In this document: one piece after another, positions 1-15,943 of the stretch
Layout of the letters: the number at the start of each line of letters is the position of its first letter
How positions within the stretch are numbered: position 1 is the first letter of the stretch
Source: Lithospermum erythrorhizon
Taxonomy: Eukaryota; Streptophyta; Magnoliopsida; Boraginales; Boraginaceae
Reading direction: 5' to 3'
DNA length: 64,000 bases
NCBI GenBank assembly: GCA_019722365.1
Contig: JADFUC010000088.1
Location: 62,001-126,000, forward strand
Notes under the pieces: model-generated
Seen by the model: the letters and a program-made list of their open reading frames with translations, nothing else
Databases searched by the model: none
Told to the model about the DNA's origin: nothing
Program-made: the position numbers and the translations under genes

Positions 1-1600
1 TTGTCGTAACCTCCAAAAGTGCTAATTTATATGTCAGATCAGTTGCTCAGATATTTTCTACTTTATATCATACATTATTGATCATTTTCAATTACTTTGA
101 AATGTTCTTCTTCCTCTTTGACTCCCTATTCTAGTCACTATTGTCTTCTTAGGAACTACAAGCTACTTTGTTTATGCCATCTCATTCATCCAACAAAATA
201 TAACTTCCTCCATCTACATGCCATCTTAAGTTTTAACTAGTCTACCAAGGTAGAAATTCTTACTTCCTAGTTATTATCAACTAACTCTAAGTGCATCCAT
301 TCTCATTCCTCAATATTATCACTCCTCAAAGTCGCTTCCACCGTCGATATTCCTTTTAATCTCACTTAATTCACACACTTCGAAAGAAATGAAATTAATA
401 ACAGAAAAAGATTAACAAAAACCGAGTGACATACAATGATAGGCATTGATGCTACTACACAATATGATGGATACAACTATCAGCATTCATGAGCCTCGCA
501 TAAACAACCAACGGCGATTAGAATAAATGTATGTCCAAAAGAAAATTACTTCATTTTACGCAATCTAATGCTCTTCGACTCCCCCGTGAACCAATGTCTG
601 CCAGAAGCCTGATCACAGAAAAAAGAGATGGTAATTAATAACCTTTGGATTATGCTTGGTTGAATATTTTTAGTACACCTCCAAACATCCTGCATAAAAG
701 TGAGTAACTATTTGCTTTTTTTCATGCTATCCTTTATAACTACTTGCAAAAAATAACATATTTGCATCAAAACATATAAATGTTGCTAATCGAGCTAACA
801 TTAAACTTAGTAAAATGAAATGTCTAAATAATTTAAGAAATGAGATTATTCATAAATACGCATTGAATTTTTTATAGTAGATCCAAAGTGCTTGTGATTG
901 TTCCATAACTTTGGATTATGTTACACGTTATATGACACTCTCGGCAACACAAATACCTAATTCTATTAATAAATTACTAATATAAAAACTATAAACAACG
1001 ACGCTTGTCAGTGTGACATAAAGTGTAACATACGATCTGAGGCGAATCAGGCGGGGCCAAACAACTCGTTCTACAACCTATGCTGAAGATTAATGCTACA
1101 ATCTCTTTGAATGAATTCTCTTTGAATCGATTTCGAAAAATAAACCAACATATGAATAATTACAATAATAAAGATTGCAAAATAAAGCATAAACGCGATA
1201 GATCATATAGAGATTACAAATAAAGTTTATCGTATAAATAAATAAGATACAAAGAATATAAATATTTCAAACCTCTAATAAGAAAAAAATGCGGAGTTGT
1301 GTTACCTTTTGGTGGCCAAATTTAAAGTCTGCAAAGATATTTTGTGTACCTGTTATAGAATGAGAGGAAGTACCGTACCGACATGCACCACCAGCTAAAG
1401 TACGCTAGGACATTTGACCGGGCTCTTCATTTTTTTATTTCTATCTACCAAGTCAAATTTTATATGAACAAAGTAACATTGAACGGCTTGCTTAAGCTTG
1501 AGTCAGACAAGGCTCGATGCTTTACTCGATCTAGATTCAATCAAACCCCAAGAAAACCGACCACCTCAACATTTATTACCTCCATTTAAAAGAATTAATA
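1..1600. other. AT-rich intergenic sequence, no gene seen
   Basis: No open frame longer than about 70 codons and no recognisable protein similarity in either strand. The short frame at 1383-1589 has no family resemblance. This is probably distal upstream sequence of the cleavage-factor gene. Confidence 0.5.
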
Positions 1601-1614
1601 TAATACTAATTTTT

Positions 1615-5489
<3,875 letters not shown>

Positions 5490-6145
5490 ACAAGTCTGCA
5501 GCCCCTGTGGGACTCGGCCGTGGAGAGTATACTTGTTAAGAATCTTAATGCAGCATCACAAGTGACTATCTCTCCCATTTGAATGTGGCAAAATGTACTT
5601 TGGCAAAGAGGCCCTAAGCTTTCTAGACAGCTGAAACTTATTTATTCACTCCTTTGTTCTTTACGGTTAATCGTGGCCGAGTATTCTTCTGCTAAGGTTT
5701 AATAGATTTATGTTCTAGTGCTGTGTTCTTGTAGTCTTTGTTATAAGAGATTGAGAGAAATGTGGCTGTTATGTTCCCTGTTAACACATTTCACTATTGT
5801 GCCCTTTGGCATATTGGTTTTTATACACAGAAATGCCAATAATAAAAAGTCTTCCATCTTTTAATGTACTGTTTCTTTGATGAAAACATTAATCATATTA
5901 ATAATTTCAAGAAATGGCTTCTTAACGGAAAAGATTTTATTTCCAATACATGGAAGTATTGTCTAAACTACAAGCTTGACCAATACTCCCTTTAAGTATA
6001 GCGTATTGTCTTGTTCTCAAACTATATGGATGTGTTATCCCAGAAGTCAAATATTACACTGGGAAATGAAATGCAGACTCCATTTTCAGAATTTAATTGT
6101 TACAACTGTTTTCAAAATTCCAAAATACCCGCAAAAATTCAACAA
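5490..6145. other. 3' flanking sequence of CFIM25, no gene seen
   Basis: Presumed 3' UTR and downstream sequence of the cleavage-factor gene, AT-rich, with AATAAA-like hexamers near 5838. The overlapping plus-strand frames around 5976-6373 resemble no family and lie antisense to the more coding-like stretch at 6146-6369. Confidence 0.5.
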
Positions 6146-6369
6146 TCAAGAACATGCTTGACCCGCCTCGACAATGAGAGCTTTCACATTATTCTTGCTG
6201 TGCTTCTTATGCTTGGGGTCATGACAATGGAAATCTTAGAAGCTGCATCCGTAATCTTCGTATTGGTTGTTGGAACACTGCCCCGCCATCTGTGGTGGCA
6301 ACTTTTTCCCAGGCCCGCCAGGAACATTGTTTGCAGCTCGGCCCGGCACCCTAAGATATCCACCACTCA
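6146..6369 (-). other. Coding-like stretch of unknown identity, with one in-frame stop
   Basis: The minus strand from 6369 begins directly after a good acceptor (ACTTTCAG). It reads a 43-codon stretch rich in Gly, Pro and Asn containing LRVPGRAANNVPGGPGKKL. After a single TAA (plus-strand 6236-6238) the same frame continues with HCHDPKHKKHSKNNVKAL and stops at 6146. GC content is higher than in the flanks. It lies just downstream of the PPR gene on the same strand, so it may be part of that gene's 3' UTR, a remnant of another gene, or an exon with a miscalled base. I do not recognise the protein. Confidence 0.3.
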
Positions 6370-6560
6370 CTGAAAGTGTACATCTCTCATCTTAAAAATT
6401 GGTAGCGAGATGTTTACCAGGGAGAAGAGGCAATGAGATCAAGAATCATTTGCACGTGCTCTTATGTGCCCACTTTTTTCGTCTGCCAATTGCCTAATAT
6501 CCTTTGTCAATCCCATGTTCATAAGATGATCACGCCACATATCATCAAGTGCTACATTCT

Positions 6561-8888
6561 TCACTCCTCAATATGATCAAGCCTGGTATATCCTGGACAC
6601 TTAGAAATCTGCCTTTCTGTCATTTCTTCTCTAACTGTTCGTACATCATCCCATCTTCCTAGGGAAGAATACATATTAGCTAAAAGCACATATGGCGTAG
6701 AACTCTTTGGATCTAAACGAAATAGTTCATTCGCTGCTCTTCTAGCCAAATAGACATGACCATGATTCGTGCAAGAGCTAAGCACGACCTCCCATATAAT
6801 CTGATTATCTTTGCAAGGCAACTTGTCGATAATCCCTTCAACATCAGTAAACCGACCAGCAGAACCGAGAGAATCTATTATGCAAGCATAGTGATCCACC
6901 AGAGGTACAACTCCATGTTCTTGCTGCATGGAATCAAATATTTCATTTGCTTTATCTATTAGCCTAGAATGGTTACAAGCAGTGAAGACAGCAATGAACG
7001 TTACAGCATCAGGCTTGGCACCTGAAGATAGCATTTGATTATACAAACTAACAGCCTCATCTCCAATATGATTTTGTGCATAGCCATGGATCATTGAATT
7101 CCATGTTATTGTAGATTTGAACTTCATAGTGTCAAAAAACTTCCTAGCACTGTATACATCCCCACATTTACAATACATATCGATCAGTGCACTGCCAACA
7201 AAGACCTCATGAGCATATCCATCCTTCACAATCAGACAATGAACTTGCCTGCCTTGAGACAGCAATGATAGTTTGGCACAACAACTAAATACAGTAGCAT
7301 GTGAGACTTCTGTCGGTGTCACACCATTCTCCAGCATTCTCCTGAAGAAAGTGAAAGCTTCACTATCAAGAGAGTTGAGAGATAAGCCTGCAATCATTGA
7401 GTTCCAGCAGACAACATCTATTTGAATCATCCCCTCGAACACATTATTTGCCTCTTTTACCTTACTACAGTTTAAGTACATTCCAATCAGCCCACTAGAA
7501 ACATATATATCAGAATGATAAATGGACTTAACTATTGCAGCATGAATCTGCCTCCCAGCTTCTAAAAGTGTCAACTCCGCGCATAAAGTGAGAATAACTG
7601 CCAAAGTAGTATGATCGTACTTGACATTTTGAAATTGCATCTCTCTAAATAGAGCAATTGCGTTCGTAAAATATCCATTCTGTAAATACCCACTAATCAT
7701 TGCATTAAATGAAGTCAAGACTGGGCTTGGAATCCTATCAAATAATTGCCTGCAAGACTCAACATCCCCGCATCTGAAATAAGCAGAAAGCATGCTTGTG
7801 TAAGTAACATCATTTGGTTCAAAACCAGCATTCTGCATCATCTCGATATACTCTATAGCTTTCCCCTTTTCATTAATCTGGCCGAATCCACCTATCATGA
7901 CATTCCAAGAAACGATATTAACTTCTGATAAGTTAGAAAACAATCTTTCAGCACTTTCCATGTCCCCACTTTTGGCATAGAAATTGATCAATGTATTTGA
8001 CAGGTGTTGGTCTCTTGCAACCCCCAATTTTATGACCAATCCATGACTTTGCTTTCCTAGTACATTACAAGAAACTTCATCTGTTTCCCGAGCACAAAGG
8101 GTAAGAACAGTTGATAATAACACCGAATCAACGTTATTCCTACCATTGTGCAACAATTTAAACAATTTGAACGCCTCCTCAACTCTATCATTCTCTGCCA
8201 ACACTCCCATCATTGCAGTAAAAGATACCTCATTAACGTCTTCCAACTCAAAAAACACCCTACACGCATCTTCAATCCTCCCACATTTCGCATACATCCT
8301 CAACAAAGAATTCGCTACATACACGTTCTTGTCAAGCCCGAGCTTTAAAGCCACACCACGACACCCCACCCCACACCCCAAATTTCCCAACCCCCCACAA
8401 GCATTCACAACACTGCACAACGTATAACGTGTAGGACCAAAACCTTCGAAAACCATATCTTTATACACCTCCAACGCCTTTCGTTCATGCCCGTTTCTTG
8501 ATAAAGCGCTGATCATCATGTTCCAGGACATAGGCATCCTCTCAGGCATCGACAAAAACACTTGATAAGCTTTGTCTAAATGACCATCTTCACAATAAAC
8601 GCTTAACATAGTAGTCCAAGAGTATATGTTTCTTTCAGACATTGTATCGAACACGTGTGATGCATGAATTATTTTCCCGCATTTTTTGTAGAGTTCTATG
8701 ATGCGGTTGAAGAGAAAGATGTCCCAATTGAGACCAAGTCGATAGATTCGTGCATGAATAATTTTTCCAGCTTTTAAGGATTTGGATTCTATGCATGATT
8801 TTATCAAGATTGTTAAGGTGGAGTTGATGGCTTGCATTACATGCATGATACCACATAATACACGTTTAATTAAAAAATTATATAACAC
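6561..8888 (-). CDS. Pentatricopeptide repeat protein, PLS class with E domain (At4g20770-like)
   Basis: Sequence-specific RNA-binding protein of the kind that works in organelle RNA processing or editing. One uninterrupted 775-codon frame, typical of the mostly intronless plant PPR family. Repeats run from about residue 35 to 640, with the recurring SWNxMI, NxLIxMYxKCG and GRQxH(A/C)xIVK signatures of PLS triplets. Residues from about 650 form an E domain (VDHYACIIDSLGSAGRF, then YVLLANMYSSLGRWDD). The protein stops shortly after CPGYTRL and has no DYW domain. Remembered spacing and motifs (for example GLDKNVYVANSLLRMYAKCG) match Arabidopsis At4g20770, a protein of almost the same length. 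Met14 or Met18 are alternative starts because the first 17 residues are not family-like. Targeting (mitochondrion or plastid) is not clear from the N terminus. Confidence 0.93.
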   Translation of the reverse strand: MLYNFLIKRVLCGIMHVMQAINSTLTILIKSCIESKSLKAGKIIHARIYRLGLNWDIFLFNRIIELYKKCGKIIHASHVFDTMSERNIYSWTTMLSVYCEDGHLDKAYQVFLSMPERMPMSWNMMISALSRNGHERKALEVYKDMVFEGFGPTRYTLCSVVNACGGLGNLGCGVGCRGVALKLGLDKNVYVANSLLRMYAKCGRIEDACRVFFELEDVNEVSFTAMMGVLAENDRVEEAFKLFKLLHNGRNNVDSVLLSTVLTLCARETDEVSCNVLGKQSHGLVIKLGVARDQHLSNTLINFYAKSGDMESAERLFSNLSEVNIVSWNVMIGGFGQINEKGKAIEYIEMMQNAGFEPNDVTYTSMLSAYFRCGDVESCRQLFDRIPSPVLTSFNAMISGYLQNGYFTNAIALFREMQFQNVKYDHTTLAVILTLCAELTLLEAGRQIHAAIVKSIYHSDIYVSSGLIGMYLNCSKVKEANNVFEGMIQIDVVCWNSMIAGLSLNSLDSEAFTFFRRMLENGVTPTEVSHATVFSCCAKLSLLSQGRQVHCLIVKDGYAHEVFVGSALIDMYCKCGDVYSARKFFDTMKFKSTITWNSMIHGYAQNHIGDEAVSLYNQMLSSGAKPDAVTFIAVFTACNHSRLIDKANEIFDSMQQEHGVVPLVDHYACIIDSLGSAGRFTDVEGIIDKLPCKDNQIIWEVVLSSCTNHGHVYLARRAANELFRLDPKSSTPYVLLANMYSSLGRWDDVRTVREEMTERQISKCPGYTRLDHIEE

Positions 8889-9543
8889 ATATATTACGTA
8901 TGTTGCAGGTGAAAAATATGAAAAATATTTTTTGTGAGTATATTACAAACATATACTGTAATCCAGTACACATTTTTACTAAGATGGATTTGTATATATG
9001 AGTAAAAGAAAAGTCTGAAAAAATATGTGTTCGATTGCTCTATACTTTTTATGACTTATGGACTTATGGTTTTGTTCCTTTATTAATAATGACACATTTA
9101 ATCTCCTCATTAATTAAATAGATTGTATTTATATTTTTATACATTTATTTGTAATTTGTCTTCAAAACTTTGACATAGTAAGTAATTTAATCCATTGACA
9201 AGGAATAAAATAGCTTAAAGAAAAGATGTGTAATTGTGCATGCTATTGCATATCAAAGGGAGACTAGACTACTATAGCTCCATAAGCTACATAAGTCCAT
9301 AACCAAAGAAAAGTCCTCTAATTTCAATCATACAAATGGAAAATTTAAAAGAATATATTGATCAACAAGATTCTATCCTTTGAGGATATGTTGGAGTTTA
9401 CATATATAACGGATTTATAATATTACATTGCACTAATTAAATAATACAGTACAAAATAAACTCAAACGAAATGGAAACATAACGCCTCCTTTAATGAAAA
9501 TCATAACATATCTTGGATGTTCAAAACAAATGAAAAATGATAT
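8889..9543. other. Intergenic, AT-rich, no gene seen
   Basis: Lies between the 5' end of the PPR gene and the 3' end of the ADF gene. It probably contains the PPR promoter and the ADF 3' UTR. No repeat or open frame of note. Confidence 0.5.
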
Positions 9544-10056
9544 TTAGAGTGCTCGTGACTTTACAATGTCGATGCTCATTTCGCTCGGATCCGTTGCTTG
9601 CAACTCGACTTGAATGCCATCGAGCTCCCTCTTGAACCGGTCCTTGGAGCTAGCGTACACCATCTTCATCCTTACCCTCGATATGTCCGGTGACCTATAA
9701 ATCCAAGCAAAGATGAAAATGATGGATGTATAACGATGTTAACTTAATTTATTAGGTTGGAATTAAAAAATAAATAAACATTGAATATATTATTACCAGG
9801 CGACGAAGAAAATCTTGCTTTTCTGGCAACTTTCATCGGTCACAAAATCAAAATCATAGACGGCATAACGACATTCATCTTCTGGTAAAGAAGCATGGAA
9901 ATCATCATAAGTTTCTTTAGGACCTCCAAGCTTTTCCACAACTACTTGTTGATCCTCAATCTTGAAGACAATGAAACGATAAGCTGCCGATTTCAACTCG
10001 AAACTCGAGCTTGTACTATCGCTCAACGCTATCTCCAGATGCGCTGTCACTAACAT
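9544..10056 (-). CDS. Actin-depolymerizing factor (ADF/cofilin), divergent N terminus
   Basis: Severs and depolymerises F-actin in the cytoplasm. Two exons (10056-9797 and 9694-9544) join at a phase-2 GT-AG intron that splits the Trp of FFVAW-SPD, giving 136 residues against a usual 137-146. The core is clear: [35 protein letters not shown] and the actin-binding helix [15 protein letters not shown], ending [15 protein letters not shown]. The first 22 residues ([14 protein letters not shown]...) do not look like the usual MANAASGM start and lack the phosphorylatable Ser6. Plant ADF genes usually have an intron just after the start codon, so the true first exon may lie upstream and the apparent N terminus may be partly intron; an acceptor-like GTGACAG sits at 10050-10044. 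The AVYDFDF variant resembles pollen-type ADFs, a weak inference. Confidence 0.85.
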
Positions 10057-10149
10057 CGAATATCAATTAGAAATAAAATACTTGCATTGAACATAGTCTC
10101 ACATTCGTTTATTAAGAACTTCATAATATTTAATACAGTATGAGCTTTA

Positions 10150-11890
10150 TCCATTTATTGTTAGCTTGTGCTCGCTAAATGACGGGGCGGTATCGACGTT
10201 TCTATTCAATACTGTCGGTCTGAAAAAAGCACAAATTACAGTACGACTGTGCTTAGAAATAATGAAAATAAAACGGTGAAAGACAAATTATTAATTTACC
10301 ACCCTATCCCCGATTCTAGAGGGGCAAAAAACACAAATTTTATGTGACCGTGCATAGAAATAATGAAAAGAACGAAAAAGAGCACGAATGATTAATTTAG
10401 CACCCTATCCCCGAGTCGGACGAAAGCAAAAATATTATCTTCAAATCTTATTAAATAATCGGTGATAATTTATCGAATTTCTACTATATTTGATAATTGG
10501 AAAAAAATGATAATTGAAAAAACCCAAAAATCGAAAAAAGGAAAAAAATAAATAAACAAAACAATCACGCGCCAGCAATCCCACGACCATAAGTGCCTGT
10601 CAAATGACGTGCGAGACGATGTCATATTCAATAGTTGGTTGAACTACTACAAAAAAAAAAAAGCATACGCATACTTAATCGCTAAAGGTAAAATAATGAA
10701 AAATGAACGAAAAAGAGCACGAATTATTAATTTAGCACCCTATTCCCGAGTCGGGAGGGCCAAAAATATTATCTTAGAGAGTTTATTAAATAATTGAGTA
10801 TTAATTTATCGAGTTTATCAGAAGTTGATAATCAAAACAATCGTTAAAAAAAGCGGAAAAAATTTAACCTAAAAAGTGGAAAAAACATACGCATTTGACC
10901 GCATAAATAATTAAAAAGGAACTAAAAAGAGCACAAATTATTAATATCTAGCACCCTATTCCCGAGCTCCGACTGACAAAAAACATTATCTCTTTGGCAG
11001 CCTCATTAAATAATCGAGTATTAATTTATCAATTTCTACTATATTCGATAATTCAAAAATGATAATTGAAAAAACCCAAAAATCGAAAAAGTGAAAAAAT
11101 CATGCACCGAAGAATCCACGACCATAAGTGCTCCACAACGACGTATGGCATTTACTGCCATATTCAATACGGCTGAACTACTACAAAAAAAGATACGTGA
11201 TACGACTGCCAAGTAGTAAATAATTTAAAAACGGTTCTAAAAAAAAAGCATTTAATTATTAATTTAACACCCCATCAAAGAAGCCTGAAGGGTCAAAATA
11301 TTATTTTGGTAGCTTATTAGTCATCAGAGTATTAATTTATCGAGTTTCGATTGTAGTTGATAATTAAAAAAAATGATAATCGGAAAAAGTAAAAATCAAA
11401 ACCGAAAAAAAGGACCACGACTAATCTCATGACCATTTGCGGCTAAAAGGACGCCGTAGTCCTTTATAACTAAAAAAATCAAAACCGATAAAAAAATCAA
11501 AAAACCGAAAAAAGGACCACGACTAATCCCATGACCATTTGTAATGTAAAGGCACGCGTGAAAGTACTTTTTATAACTACCAATCGATATCACTTTATAT
11601 TTTTCTAATTAATAAATAAAAAGAATTTCGCGACAAAGCCTTGACATGCACCCAAAAACGTTAATTAATTCAAATTGGTACGTATCTTATTGTAGAGTTT
11701 ATTTAAATAATCTCGAAAGACACTTATCGACTTTATCAATGATATAATTAAAAAATAATAATTGAAAAATACCCAAAATTGAAAAAAACAACAAACCTCT
11801 ACGCGGCACAAATCTCATGACAATTTTTTTTGTGGGCAGCACGCATTATCCTCTTTATAATTACTAACAATTGATTTTAGTATGAATTTT
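10150..11890. repeat. Degenerate higher-order tandem repeat array upstream of ADF
   Basis: Several modules recur in the same order with drift. Module A, ATTATTAATTTAGCACCCTA(T)CCCCGAG, occurs near 10287, 10388, 10722, 10934 and 11249. Module B, TTATTAAATAATCGAGTATT followed by AATTTATCGAG, occurs near 10447, 10783, 11004, 11317 and 11700. Module C, ATCCCACGACCATAAGTG, occurs near 10576, 11112, 11410, 11522 and 11810. Spacing is roughly 215-390 bases. Module B resembles the subterminal sequence of plant pogo-like elements (ATTAATTTATCGAG), so an amplified transposon remnant is possible. No frame spans it. Confidence 0.65.
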
Positions 11891-14800
11891 CATGAATTTT
11901 TTAACATGCTCATATCGTCATGTGACATTAAGTAGTAAACAATAATTTAGAAACAATTCCTTTCAAGAAATTGCATGTGATCACCGTTGTCAATTTTTCA
12001 AACATTTGCGAAATTGATATTCCTTGATTTAACTTACTTATTTACTATGTGTCTATGTATAATGTACATGCAAATAAATAGACGAGGATCCTCAACCTTA
12101 TTTATATTCATGGCATTACAATTCCTTTAAAAAATTATATATTATGCATTAGTTTGTTACTTAATAGTCCCTAGCTCCATCATTCCAAGAATTTTTACTT
12201 TTGAATTTCAATATTTAATTTTAAAAAACTGTAAAGTTTGTTAATTTTACCAATTCCAAATTAAAAACAAACCGGACAATCACTTTATGATGGATATAGT
12301 ATATTACATGGGGACAATCAATTAAAGCATGAGGTGCAATGAAAAACTATAGAAGAGGATGATGATTCTGTACACAAACAAGAAATCAATACAAATTTAT
12401 AGAAGAGATTTAAAGAAACAAAGAGATACCATGATGTCTTCTTCCAAGGATGCAACAAGGGACCACCACAATTAACAAATTGGAAAGAATGGAAAATGAC
12501 GCACACAAAATGGAGAGATTAATTGGAACAACAATGCAAAGACAAAAGGGAGATCCTTGAATGATGGAAATCACTTAAATCTTTTTTCTTAGGTGTTTAT
12601 GAGAAAATAGATATATGCGGAGGATAGAAGAGACATTTGAGGGGCTCAATAAAGGGTTGATAATTTTCTTCTTCTTTTGGGGATTGGAAGATCATGACCA
12701 CAACAACTCACTTATTTTCTTGGTCATGCTCTGCATGAACTCTTAGCTTCTTTAATCAATGTCAACTATAATACAATTCTATTAATTCTAAAAATAAATA
12801 TGAACGACACACTAATGGCCTCCCTCGGCTTCCAACTAATTTCTACTGACGTGAATTATGGGATGTGCCTAACCAATGCGATGTAGCCTTTCCAAATCAC
12901 TTCAATACGGTATTTTGCTACTGGCATGAATTCGAACTCACACCGCATTTAATGGGGACACTGTAACGCCGACATTAACACTCTGCCTTTTACCAGTTGC
13001 CTATAACTTTAATAATACCCCATTAATTCCCACCAGGGTGAGATGATGAGTCGAATGAATTAACATTATCTATCTATAGTCTATAATTATCTAAACCACG
13101 TCAAGAATAGGTCAGATGAATTATTAACAGCATATTATGTACATATTTTTCATTCAGTAGAATATGAAGTAGGCACATTTCGAGAAACAATTGAGGAAAA
13201 ATATTAATTTGGAACATTGAAAAATCAAAGTTATTGAAATATTATTTCCATCGTCATGCATGCGCTACCGTGTGTGTGGGTTCTGGCAATACTGTATACT
13301 TAATATCTATATCTACAGGTTTATAAAATGTAGATCCCTTAAAGTGTTTCTTCCATTTTTGTGAAGCACCATGCCTCCAATTTACATGTTATTATGAATT
13401 AATTATTTACATATAAATGCTTGCTATATTTGTGTATAAACGTGCAAATCTTAGATGCGCACCTCAAATTGAAAAAATAAAAACGTGCAACCTTTGTAAT
13501 AAAAAATATTGTTCCAAGAAAGGTTGATTTGACATCGAATTTTGCCATCTCTGCAAATTGTGATTCATAGTTGCGCCTGTATGTAATGTGTTGTTTGGAC
13601 TCCTTTAAATGCATATCTAATTGTATCTTTCATCATTGTTGGCTTCAAATATTTGTGCGAATTGTATCTTTCATCATTGCTACTGATTTGGGGGGTGGTG
13701 ATGATGGTGAGACCGTGCATTGTGATTTGGGGGAATGATTTTGGGATTTGGGGGTGGGGAAGAAGAAGAACAAGAATAGTGATTTTGGCGGGAAGTCATG
13801 GAAAATGGATTTTTAAGCTACACTAGCCCAGTAACCAGAAACAAGGGCTACAGCTTCAACACTCGTGGGGAATGAACGGTTCATTATCAGCCCAGAAATG
13901 TTTCTAACATTTAGTGATGAAAACTAATCTGAAATGGACACTATCCTACTCATTAAGATTAAGATAACGAGTACAACCTTTGTACCCTTTCTTCAACTAC
14001 CGAGCGGTCCTACAAATAAGTTAGAATCGAAGCCAAGTCAATGTGAATACTATTTTAACTTTTGAGTCATTTTAGATTTAAACTCGTAGATATTGTCATA
14101 TTGGGTTAAGTTGGGTAAATGTCCAAATATTAAATGGGTGAAATAAGTAAAAAAAATATCATCAATTTAATTGAGATGGATTAAATCTTGGACATATTGT
14201 AGTATTGTTGATAATTTGTTAACGAACCGAGTAATTATCGAGCGATTCAAGTATTTCTCGTTCCCTACTCGTTAACAAGTCGAGTAATCAAGTCGGATCT
14301 TCAAACGGATAACGGGGTCCCCCGGCTCGCTACCAACCAACGCTACTAGCGTTATATGAATTTAAAGAATTTTTCAATCAACATTGATAATGTGGAGGAA
14401 TAAAAATTATTACTGGCGAAGAATTAAACATTATTTTTGTTTAAGCACAAAATAATTCGGTTGTACCCGACAAAAACTAATTTAAAAAGTTTCAAGAACA
14501 GCAATGAGTGAGTCATTTTATGAACTCGAGCTGATCTATTCTACGAAATAACTATGAATAATCAAATGATAAATAAACACTGGTTGATGTATCGTTATTA
14601 TTTTACTAAAATATTCTAACTTACTCTACTTCCACAATAGTTGTTGTCTATCTACAAAATAAGACATTAAATTGTGTGCCAAATTAGAAGTAGTTTTGAA
14701 GTTGAGGTAGGAGGACTATTGTCAAAAGATATTATGATATTAAACGAAGTTCATACCTAAGTGCTGAGTGCAGGAGTAGCGACGCTTTCATAAATCTAAA

Positions 14801-15790
14801 AAGCTCACCATTTTAAAATTAATTGAGCCATCTCGCACTTATATATAACGATACACACTTCTTATTTTTAATGCGAAACATACGCTAAATTTGTGATTAT
14901 TAAGAAATAAATCTCTAACATATTCTAATGATATACTCGTATGAAGTAGATCAAATCATAGCATGATGATTCTTTACTTTAGCAATACGGTTCGAAAAGT
15001 TAATTATGAGAAATTGATGATGGTTTTAGTTGCTTCAAGTCGCAAACTCTTGATTTTGTAGCACGTTGGGACACCTGACACCCGGAGTAAATAGCACGTT
15101 GGCCATGGCCCTCCCATTCTGCCTTATACCCCATTCTGCTTCTCTGTTTTGGGAAGAAATGGTGAACATATTAAATGTTGAACATTTTAGACACATAATA
15201 ATAATAATATGTCTGAAAAATAAATTATGTCTGTCGACTGTCATCAACTTTGGCCCAGGGTGGGACGATAGCCCGAAACATTTGGGTCATCACAAACAAT
15301 AAATTTATGACAATCACACAATTTATGTTATGGTTAAAGTTGTTATCAAGACGAGCGATTAACTCAGTCGGTCGATCAGTTCGATAAACCAAAATTGAAA
15401 TTTACCTAAGTTTGTAGCTATAATCGGTTACAATTTGTTATCCTAAATCAAAGTTAGTTTTGATACGATTCATATTGATTCGGTTTGATTTATGATTGGT
15501 CCATTCGGCTTGTTAACAACCCCAATTTCATGATGATAAATTCACATCGAAAAATGAAAACGTTAATTAAATAAATTTGTTAAATGTATAAAATTTTACC
15601 TTCCAACCCAGCCCAGGTTGTGATTGCTTGCTTGCATACGAAGTCTGTAATTAGTATGCTTGTGGCAACACAGTAGTAGACTAGTAGTTGAAACGTTTAA
15701 AAAAGTAGATGATTGATGGTTGAAACATCATTGATCATGATAACAAAATCACAACCGATGAAAACTATGGATCCATAACATAGATTAATA
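11891..15790. other. Long AT-rich intergenic region, no gene recognised
   Basis: No frame above about 80 codons and none with family resemblance. A G-rich tract (repeated GATTTGGGGG) lies near 13685-13760. A short imperfect stem (AGACACAT ... ATGTCT) lies near 15188-15215. Otherwise featureless by eye. Confidence 0.5.
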
Positions 15791-15792
15791 AT

Positions 15793-15943
15793 CTAGTAAT
15801 ATTCGATAGCACACTCAAAGTATTTGATACAACTTTTATAGGTGATAATCTAACTTGTCGAACTAAATCTAGTAGTATTTATAGCACACTCAAAGTATTT
15901 GATACAACTTTTATAGGTGATAATCTAACTTGTCGAACTAAAT
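15793..15943. repeat. Near-perfect 75-bp tandem duplication
   Basis: The unit running from TAGCACACTCAAAGTATTTG to CTTGTCGAACTAAATC occurs twice with a period of 75 bases and no mismatch over about 63 bases; only the junction segment (CTAGTAATATTCGA versus CTAGTAGTATTTA) differs. It lies in a noncoding region. Confidence 0.9.

Noticed and set aside
8146..8427. Plus-strand frames inside the PPR gene
   Set aside because: Antisense shadows of a clear PPR coding frame.
12318..12506. 62-codon minus-strand frame with a hydrophobic start
   Set aside because: No homology, no splice context, AT-rich background.
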